NCBI RefSeq assembly: GCF_011045015.1
Contig: NZ_JAAKZY010000011.1
Location: forward strand, 1 to 64,000
Source: Streptomyces scabichelini
GTDB taxonomy: Bacteria > Actinomycetota > Actinomycetes > Streptomycetales > Streptomycetaceae
DNA: 64,000 nucleotides
Direction: 5' to 3'
Of this stretch, positions 59,301 through 64,000 are shown one piece after another. The first letter of the stretch is position 1, and each line of letters begins with the position of its first letter. Under the pieces are notes generated by a model. That model worked only from the letters and a program-made list of their open reading frames with translations. It was not told the DNA's origin and searched no databases. The position numbers and the translations under genes were made by a program.

Positions 59301-59429
59301 CTTCGCGTCCTGGTCCGCAGCCGCGGGTGCGGCGTGGGCGCCCGGCTGCGGCGTCAGCAGCACCACTGAGCCGAACGCGGCAGCTCCGGTCAGCAGACGT
59401 CTGCGGCTGAGGGGTTGATTGCCTGTCAT
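56328..59429 (-). CDS. Secreted GH89 alpha-N-acetylglucosaminidase with C-terminal accessory domains
   Basis: A 1033-residue enzyme that removes terminal alpha-linked GlcNAc. The Tat signal is S-R-R-R-L-L-T-G-A-A-A-F-G. The NAGLU N-terminal domain and catalytic barrel follow, with Glu325 in M-D-L-L-H-E-G-G-N-P and Glu445 in A-A-M-P-E-A-A-D-N-N, matching the two catalytic Glu of human NAGLU. The C-terminus has a NEW3/CARDB-like beta domain (about 745-840) and a concanavalin-like domain (about 855-1033). The latter resembles the accessory proteins encoded upstream. The ATG at 59429 has GGAAGGA. Last gene of the operon, behind a long hairpin. Confidence 0.93.
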   Translation of the reverse strand: MTGNQPLSRRRLLTGAAAFGSVVLLTPQPGAHAAPAAADQDAKPFDTTPASVALQRLLPDHHRQVTLRALSAGSADRFKVTGRAGAITVEGTSPAVLLTGLNTYLARAAKADISWNGEQLNLPRLLPAPDGEITGSANVPHRFALNDTNDGYTGPYRDWDAWERELDVLALHGINRVLVYTGGDAVYYDTFRQFGYSDAEMRAWIPAPAHQPWWLLQNMSGFGGPVSKQLIERRADLARKITDRVRELGMTPVLPGYFGTVPDDFVAKHGGDAAVVPQGDWGAFKRPDWLDPRTTAFDEVSAAFYRAQSERFGDSTMYKMDLLHEGGNPGDVPVDEAAAAVEGALQKAHPGAIWAILGWQSNPSKALLDGVDKSRMLIVDGLSDRYTSVTDRESDWGGTPYAFGSIWNFGGHTPMGANAPDWVEQYPKWRDKKGSALAGIAAMPEAADNNAPALALLTDLAWTPGTIDLDDWFAAYATSRYGGKDPHALAAWQTIRETAYGMTRKDAWSEAPDGLFGARPSLTANKAASWGPEADRYDTTAFDTALTELLLVSQELRDSSAYRYDLTDIARQTLSNRTRVLLPQIKAAYETGNAPLFGKLTRTWLDWMRLMDTLLAASPQHLLGRWLADARSWGASVAEKDRLEYDARSILTTWGDRASADEGLHDYANREWSGLLSGLYHKRWSAYFDELTAALTDDREPRAIDWYEIEDAWNRSHGTFPTTPKGDAYRLAREARRILAADPYCVRLSATADHGAVSPDRPVTVSVSFTNRNGFAPATDVTLSAAPPKGLTATPLGPVTAASVAPGESFTASYRIGLTGAADTLVTRIPVGASGRAAASVRLLAGTGVQEPYRTADFNDAVFGQLGEQLAVEGGGADLWGATQEFGAIYLPGVYGTSSTATVRVNSQDATGPWARAGLIVRNDLAAQGSSGLVNLAVTPSNGCVLSWSSGEDGRIDRIETAGSTSAPLMLRLTRSEAAYTGAYSTDGTTWTTVGTATPGAAAAAQDVGVFMTAAHGGQGTRGIVEFGQLTVK

Positions 59430-59439
59430 GAGCGTCCTT

Positions 59440-59453
59440 CCAAAACTTTTCGG
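59440..59453. promoter_or_regulatory. Possible operator just upstream of the GH89 gene
   Basis: CCAAAACTTTTCGG is an imperfect palindrome resembling CGAAA-N-TTTCG elements known upstream of Streptomyces glycosidase genes. It ends at the GH89 ribosome site. Confidence 0.35.
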
Positions 59454-59458
59454 ATCTT

Positions 59459-59510
59459 CCGAGCCGCGGTGCGATGCGGTCGCACCGCACCGCACCGCAC
59501 CGCGGCTCGG
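59459..59510. terminator. Long hairpin with (CGCAC)4 between two genes of the glycan operon
   Basis: CCGAGCCGCGGTGCG (59459-59473) and CGCACCGCGGCTCGG (59496-59510) are a perfect 15-bp inverted repeat. The last CGCAC of a fourfold CGCAC tandem repeat (59481-59500) forms part of the second arm. It starts just after the 304-aa protein's stop on the minus strand. Confidence 0.65.
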
Positions 59511-59511
59511 T

Positions 59512-60426
59512 TCAGGCGACGGTCATCGCGAAGATGTGCAGAGCGGGTCCACCGCTCGGCAGGCCGTCGCTGACCTTCGGCAGCACGACGGAGTGCAGTT
59601 CCTTGTCCTCCAGGTCGACGCCGAAGGTGTAGAGGCTGACCGGGTTCCTGTCCTGGCCCGAGGGGGTGTTGCGGTACGGCAGTACCACCGCGGCCGCGGG
59701 GTTCGCCCAGTACCAGTCGGGGACGTCGACGGAGAAGGCCTGCTCCGTGCCGTCCGCGTACACGACCTTCCCGGGCCCCTTGCCGTCGCCCCAGGTGGAG
59801 GTGCCGAGGAAGGCCAGCCGCGAGCCGGTGCCGGACAGCCGCACGGTCTGCCCGGAGGACACCACGTTGTCCTTGGCCCCGGGCTTGGTTTCCGGCCAGG
59901 TGAAGGTCGTCCCGCCGTAGGTGACCGAGGCCCCGGGAGTCAGTCCGACCGAGGCCAGCGCCTGGGCGGACAGGCTGGAACGCGAGCCGTCGATGTCGGC
60001 GGTGGTGGTGGCGTCGTCGGAGGAGATGCCGGCGTTGTCGAAGGCACTGGCCAGCGACCTGTACGGCAACAGCAGCCGCGAGGTGGCGCGGGTGCAGTCG
60101 GATCCGTCCTCGTGCACGTCGAAGAGCGCGTGCGCGATGCAGGGGACCACCCCCTCGGCGTCGTCGGGGAGCCGGGTCTTCCAGGTTCGGGTGACCGACC
60201 GTCCGGGCGCGATGTCGCCCAGGTTGTCCGACTCCTCGATGTCGCTCACGGCGAGGTAGAGAACGGTGCCGCGCAGGGTGATGCCGGTGGTGTTCTTGAG
60301 GGTGGCGGTCAGGGTCACGACCTGGCCAGGACCGGGGGTGGCCGGGGTGATGGTGAGGGAGACGGGCGGCGGGAGGAAGTCCTGTTCGGAGCGGTAGGCG
60401 GCCTGGGCGAGGCTATGGGTTGTCAT
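59512..60426 (-). CDS. Accessory-domain protein (CARDB/NEW3 plus NPCBM-like), no signal peptide
   Basis: A 304-residue protein. Residues about 20-125 are an immunoglobulin-like CARDB/NEW3 domain (V-S-L-T-I-T-P-A-T-P-G-P-G-Q-V-V-T-L-T-A-T-L-K-N-T). Residues about 130-304 are the beta domain usually found at the C-terminus of Streptomyces GH92 and other glycosidases (A-F-D-N-A-G-I-S-S-D-D... S-A-Q-A-L-A-S-V-G-L-T-P-G-A-S-V). No catalytic domain or signal peptide is visible, although such domains work outside the cell. Its start lies 2 bp after the preceding stop, so it is translationally coupled. It may be secreted with a partner or be a separated piece of a larger enzyme. Confidence 0.75.
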   Translation of the reverse strand: MTTHSLAQAAYRSEQDFLPPPVSLTITPATPGPGQVVTLTATLKNTTGITLRGTVLYLAVSDIEESDNLGDIAPGRSVTRTWKTRLPDDAEGVVPCIAHALFDVHEDGSDCTRATSRLLLPYRSLASAFDNAGISSDDATTTADIDGSRSSLSAQALASVGLTPGASVTYGGTTFTWPETKPGAKDNVVSSGQTVRLSGTGSRLAFLGTSTWGDGKGPGKVVYADGTEQAFSVDVPDWYWANPAAAVVLPYRNTPSGQDRNPVSLYTFGVDLEDKELHSVVLPKVSDGLPSGGPALHIFAMTVA

Positions 60427-60428
60427 CT

Positions 60429-61376
60429 CTACTCCACTGAGAAGTGGTCGAACACGGCCTGCACGGTGGTGCCGGGGTAGTTGAGGTTCACGGCGCTCGC
60501 CACCACGCCGGCGTCCAGGGCGCCGCTCGCGGAGGGGACGTTCGCGCTCGCGACCTCGCTCCAGGAAAGGCCGTTGTTGACGCTGGAGTACGCGGTGTAC
60601 GTGGTGCCGTCGCGGACCAGGCGCAGCCAGGCCGGGTGGGTGGAGCCGCCGCCACCGGCCCAGGTGTCGAGCCGCCCGTTTCCGTCGCTGTCGGTCATGA
60701 ACTCCAGGCCGAACGACTTCGACATCGTGAGTACGGCGTAGCCGCCCTTCTCCGGGGCGGTCAGGTCGTTGGCGACCGCGATCCCGTACTTGGCGGTGGG
60801 GTTGTCGCTGCCGGTGAGGCTGACCGTTTTGACCTGCACCACGCTCGCCTCGGCGGCGGAGCCGGGAAGGAGGATGCCGCCCTTCTCGTCGGTGCCGCCG
60901 GAGAAGTCGCGGCCGCCCGCCCAGATCACCAACTGGCTGCCGTACTGGCCGAACTTGGCGTCGTCGGTGGTGGCGAACGTCCGGTACGGGTCCCGCACCT
61001 CATTGGGCTCGTACGGCACGGTGACCGTCTTCGCGGACCGCGCGCAGTCGCTGCTGCGCCCGTCGACGTCGAAGACCACGTGCGCGGTGAACGACACGTT
61101 CCCGGCCACATCGGCCGGCATCGCCGTCTCCCAGCGCCGGGTTGTCTTCGCGCCCAGCCGCAGGTCGCCGAGCGGGATGGTCTTCGCCGCCGTGGTGGCG
61201 CCGGGGTTGATCAGGTGGAGCACGGCGTTGCGGAGCGGGAAGGGGCAGTCGTTGGTGAGGACCGCGGTGGCGGTGACCGTGTCACCGCTCGCCGGCTCGG
61301 CGGGTTCCGTGGTGACGGTGAGCGTGGGCCCCAGGGTGTCGAACTGCGTACCGTTACTGATTCCCATGCCGGTCAC
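60429..61376 (-). CDS. Accessory-domain protein (CARDB plus concanavalin-like), no signal peptide
   Basis: A 315-residue protein with a CARDB/NEW3-like N-terminal half (T-L-T-V-T-T-E-P-A-E-P-A-S-G-D-T-V-T-A-T-A-V-L-T-N). The concanavalin-like C-terminal half has G-L-E-F-M-T-D-S-D-G-N-G-R-L-D-T-W-A-G-G-G. It closely matches the C-terminal half of the SGNH-esterase gene at the right edge, and more weakly GH89's own tail. It lacks catalytic residues and a signal peptide. The GTG overlaps the GH29 stop (GTGA), so it is translated from the same ribosomes as the fucosidase. Confidence 0.75.
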   Translation of the reverse strand: MTGMGISNGTQFDTLGPTLTVTTEPAEPASGDTVTATAVLTNDCPFPLRNAVLHLINPGATTAAKTIPLGDLRLGAKTTRRWETAMPADVAGNVSFTAHVVFDVDGRSSDCARSAKTVTVPYEPNEVRDPYRTFATTDDAKFGQYGSQLVIWAGGRDFSGGTDEKGGILLPGSAAEASVVQVKTVSLTGSDNPTAKYGIAVANDLTAPEKGGYAVLTMSKSFGLEFMTDSDGNGRLDTWAGGGGSTHPAWLRLVRDGTTYTAYSSVNNGLSWSEVASANVPSASGALDAGVVASAVNLNYPGTTVQAVFDHFSVE

Positions 61377-62821
61377 CGGGCCCAGTCGACGGTGAAGACA
61401 TTGGCGATGTCGCTGGGCAGCGAGGACGGGACGGTGATGTTGATCTTTCCGTCACCGCGGGTCCACCTCAGACTGCCGCTCGTGCCGAGCAGCCGGATCC
61501 GGGACGTGGCGCTGATGGGGATGTCGCCGGGCACCGAGAGGGTGCCGCTGGGCGCGCCCAGCACGATGATGTTGAACTTGCCCGGGGAGACGGTGTAGCG
61601 GATGCCGAGCGAGCTGCCCTCCTCCTCCGCCCGCACCCAGGGCGTCGACCCGTAGATCGCCGGGCCGTTGACCTTCAGCCAGGCGCCGATGTCCCGCAGC
61701 CGCTCCTGCATGATCTCGGGGATCGTGCCGTCCGGCCTGGGACCGATGTTGAGCAGCAGGTTGCCGTTCTTGCTGACCACGTCGGCGAGCAGCTGGATCA
61801 GGAACTCGGAGGTCTTGTAGTCCTCGTCCGGCTCGTGCTTGTTGTAGCCCCAGGAGTAGCCCATGGTCATGCAGCACTCCCACTTCTGCGGATCCATCGT
61901 GGGATTGGTGCGCTGCTCGTACGTCGCGAAGTCGAAGTGGGTGTCGAACCGGTCGTTGATCACGACACCCTTGGGGTACTTACGGTTCTTGGCCTGGTTG
62001 TAGTAGTGGGCCAGGGGTTCTTCGCTGCGCCACGGCGGTTCGCCGGTGGGCCGGAACCACTGTCCGTCCGCCCACAGCAGCTCCGGGTCGTAGCGGTCGA
62101 TGATCTCGTAGAGCTGCTTGAGCTCGTAGTCGCCTATGTAGTCGTCGACCGGCTTGTAGCCGGTCATCGGGATTTCCTTGTCGGTGTAGAAGTTGCGCAT
62201 CGGCCGGCCGATCGCCGGGTTGAAGTACTCGCCGAGCGAGTAGTACAGGCCCGGGCGCACGGTGCCGCGCTTGCGGGCCGCGGTCATCAGCTCACCGACG
62301 AGGTCGCGCTTCGGGCCGTACGCCACTGAGTGACGGTCCGTCACCTTGCTGGGGTAGAGGGCGAATCCGTCGTGGTGCTTGCTGGTCAGCGCGAAGTACT
62401 CGGCGCCGGCCTGCTCGAACAGCTTCACCCAGGCGTCGGGGTCGTACTTCTCGGCCTTGAACTGCGGGATGAGGTCGTCGTAGGTGACGTCTTCGCCGTA
62501 GGTGTCGCGGTGGTACTTCCACTCGGCGGTGTCCTTGGTGCTCTGGTACCAGAGGTACCACTCGGAGGCGCTTCTCGGCGTCGCGCCGGCGATCACCGAG
62601 TAGACGCCCCAGTGGACGAAGATGCCGAACTTGGCGTCCTTGTACCAGCGCGGCACGGGATGGGTGTCGAGGGACGCCTTGGTGGGCTGGTAGTCGGGAA
62701 TGCCCGCGGCGCCGGGCGCCACACCTCGGGCGAGGGCCTGGGCGGTGCCGGGCGGGGCGAGCAGCACCGCCCCGCCGAGGGCGGCCGCGGTGGTCATGAA
62801 GTGTCTGCGGTCGACTGCCAT
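61373..62821 (-). CDS. Secreted GH29 alpha-L-fucosidase
   Basis: A 482-residue enzyme that removes alpha-linked fucose. The signal peptide has a Tat-like D-R-R-H-F-M-T-T-A-A-A-L-G-G start. The GH29 barrel has F-G-I-F-V-H-W-G-V-Y-S-V, Y-F-A-L-T-S-K-H-H-D-G-F and the nucleophile Asp252 in E-L-L-W-A-D-G-Q-W. The C-terminal beta domain follows. The ATG at 62821 gives the correct Tat signal. A GTG 15 bases upstream is less likely. It is in the same operon as the esterase and accessory proteins. Confidence 0.93.
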   Translation of the reverse strand: MAVDRRHFMTTAAALGGAVLLAPPGTAQALARGVAPGAAGIPDYQPTKASLDTHPVPRWYKDAKFGIFVHWGVYSVIAGATPRSASEWYLWYQSTKDTAEWKYHRDTYGEDVTYDDLIPQFKAEKYDPDAWVKLFEQAGAEYFALTSKHHDGFALYPSKVTDRHSVAYGPKRDLVGELMTAARKRGTVRPGLYYSLGEYFNPAIGRPMRNFYTDKEIPMTGYKPVDDYIGDYELKQLYEIIDRYDPELLWADGQWFRPTGEPPWRSEEPLAHYYNQAKNRKYPKGVVINDRFDTHFDFATYEQRTNPTMDPQKWECCMTMGYSWGYNKHEPDEDYKTSEFLIQLLADVVSKNGNLLLNIGPRPDGTIPEIMQERLRDIGAWLKVNGPAIYGSTPWVRAEEEGSSLGIRYTVSPGKFNIIVLGAPSGTLSVPGDIPISATSRIRLLGTSGSLRWTRGDGKINITVPSSLPSDIANVFTVDWAR

Positions 62822-62832
62822 GAACGTGCCTC

Positions 62833-64000
62833 TCACTGGTGGATGGAGAAGGAGTCGAAGAGTGCTGTCGTGGTCTGGCCGGGGTAGTTGAGGTTGACGG
62901 CGCTCGCGACCATTCCGGCGTCGCCGGTGCCGGTCGCGGACGGCACGGTGGCGGTGGCGACCTGCTGCCAGGCGGTGCCGTCGGGGCTGGCGTACGCGGT
63001 GTAGGCGGTGCCATCGCGGACGAGCTTCAGCCAGGCGGGGTGGTAGGAGGAGCCGCCGCCTGCCCAGGTGTCCAGGCGGCCGTCACCGTCGCTGTCGGTC
63101 AGGAACTCCAGGCCGTACTGCGCGGACATGGTGAGCACCGCGTAGCCGCCCGCCTCGGGCGCGGTGAGGTCGTTGGCGACGGCGATCCCGGCCTTGGCGG
63201 AGGGGCCGCTGCCGGTCTGACCGACGACGCGGGCGGTCACCGTGCCGGACGGCGGCGCGGCGTCGGCGAGGTAGACCGCCGCCTTCTCGTCCTTCCAGCC
63301 CGACAGGTCCTGGCCGCCCGCCCAGATGGCGAACTGGTCGCCGTTCTGCGCGTATTGGGCCTCTTCGGTGGTGGTGGCGGTCGTCCGGTACGGCGCCCGC
63401 ACCTCGGACGGAACGGGAGTCACCGTCGCGTCCACGCTGTCGGAGTCGTGGCGTGTCCGGCCGTCCTGGACGAAGGAGGTGCGTACGCCGATCTCGTGGG
63501 TACCCCAGGCCGCGTCGGCCGCCGGGGTCACCGTCCAGGTGGCGGTGGCGCTGTCGCCCGGGGCGAGGGAGCGTATCCGTACGCTGCCGGCCGGTTCGGC
63601 GGACCAGCCGTCGGGGAGCGCGAGGCGAGTGCTGACCTGAGTGACCGCCGTGGGACCGGTGTTGGTGACGGTCGAGGTGATCTCCGTACCGTCACCGCCC
63701 GCTTGCAGGGTCGGCCGGTACGGGGTGAGCCGGACGCGCGCCGACGGGCAGTCGCGGGCCGCCCCGAGGGTGGCGAGGTCGACGGCGTCGGCGAACGCCT
63801 TCATCCCGGTGTCGTTGGGATGCAGATGGTCACCGGAGTCGAACGCGGCGCCGTACCGGGTGGGGTCGTCCGGGTCCCGTACCGCCTTGTCGAAGTCGGC
63901 GTAGTCGTCGAAGACGCCACCGGAGTCGCGCACGAACGTGTTGACCTTCTGCCGGTCGGCCTCCTTCGCCTCGGTCCACCAGTCGCCCCAGCCGCGATAC
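62833..64000 (-). CDS. SGNH/GDSL hydrolase with accessory domains (partial, runs off right edge)
   Basis: The last 388 residues are in the window. The N-terminal part seen here (Y-R-G-W-G-D-W-W-T-E-A-K-E-A-D-R-Q-K-V-N ... D-H-L-H-P-N-D-T-G-M-K-A-F-A-D-A-V) is the C-terminal end of an SGNH hydrolase. The Asp-x-x-His pair of the catalytic triad is in G-D-H-L-H-P-N. A CARDB/NEW3 domain and a concanavalin-like domain follow, the latter sharing L-E-F-L-T-D-S-D-G-D-G-R-L-D-T-W-A-G-G-G with the 315-aa protein. The enzyme probably deacetylates glycans. The start and catalytic Ser are outside the window. Confidence 0.85.
   Translation of the reverse strand, partial: YRGWGDWWTEAKEADRQKVNTFVRDSGGVFDDYADFDKAVRDPDDPTRYGAAFDSGDHLHPNDTGMKAFADAVDLATLGAARDCPSARVRLTPYRPTLQAGGDGTEITSTVTNTGPTAVTQVSTRLALPDGWSAEPAGSVRIRSLAPGDSATATWTVTPAADAAWGTHEIGVRTSFVQDGRTRHDSDSVDATVTPVPSEVRAPYRTTATTTEEAQYAQNGDQFAIWAGGQDLSGWKDEKAAVYLADAAPPSGTVTARVVGQTGSGPSAKAGIAVANDLTAPEAGGYAVLTMSAQYGLEFLTDSDGDGRLDTWAGGGSSYHPAWLKLVRDGTAYTAYASPDGTAWQQVATATVPSATGTGDAGMVASAVNLNYPGQTTTALFDSFSIHQ

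Noticed and set aside
59481..59500. (CGCAC)4 considered as part of a CRISPR-like or VNTR array
   Set aside because: Units are contiguous and only 5 bp, without spacers. Kept only as part of the hairpin finding.

Overview
The window is about 70% G+C. Its genes have strong third-position G/C bias, GTG and TTG starts, ATGA/GTGA stop-start overlaps, streptogrisin-type proteases, a SARP regulator, an AA10 LPMO very similar to ScLPMO10B, and a dispersed intergenic repeat of a kind I know from Streptomyces. It is almost certainly a Streptomyces chromosome segment. I saw no rRNA, tRNA, CRISPR array, insertion sequence or replication origin.

Layout. 0-5.1 kb: an esterase tail, then a run of broken genes (RidA, CPBP membrane protease, histidine kinase, response regulator, XRE-cupin regulator, methyltransferase), each damaged by a stop, frameshift or deletion. 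5.1-11.5 kb: intact genes, among them a TauE/SafE transporter, the secreted LPMO, a Sua5/YciO protein, PhoD and a streptogrisin-C-type protease. 11.6-15.5 kb: a tightly coupled minus-strand operon with a 62-aa peptide, an unrecognised 233-aa protein, two paralogous about 300-aa proteins (DUF6895-like) and a serine hydrolase. It looks like an undescribed peptide or natural-product system. 15.7-22.6 kb: small housekeeping and stress genes (DoxX, cyclophilin, esterase with an OhrR-like MarR, cupin, CBS, F420 PPOX protein, TauD dioxygenase, TetR). 22.8-31.4 kb: a protease/caspase-like island. A coupled operon (cytoplasmic subtilase, ECF sigma factor, acidic protein) diverges from a TPR-CHAT protein, followed by a LuxR-type ATPase regulator diverging from an astacin/matrixin-like metalloprotease.

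31.5-43.5 kb: an amino-acid oxidase/ABC-uptake operon with a divergent CdaR/PucR-type regulator, a membrane protein, an alpha/beta hydrolase, a SARP-family regulator, an SDR operon with a divergent XRE regulator, a degenerate response-regulator-like gene, and an internally deleted copy of the alpha/beta hydrolase. 43.8-49.7 kb: an oligopeptide/nickel-type ABC operon with a natural permease-ATPase fusion and a clear sigma-70 promoter carrying an inverted repeat at its start. 49.7-56.3 kb: a secreted protein with a divergent ArsR-like regulator, a second streptogrisin-type protease behind a CebR-like palindrome, and a three-gene signalling operon (response-regulator/thioredoxin-reductase fusion, CRP-like histidine kinase, UBP zinc finger). 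56.3-64 kb: a minus-strand glycan-degradation operon (partial SGNH esterase, GH29 fucosidase, two accessory-domain proteins without signal peptides, GH89 alpha-N-acetylglucosaminidase).

The two most interesting systems are the CHAT/subtilase/sigma island and the 62-aa-peptide operon.
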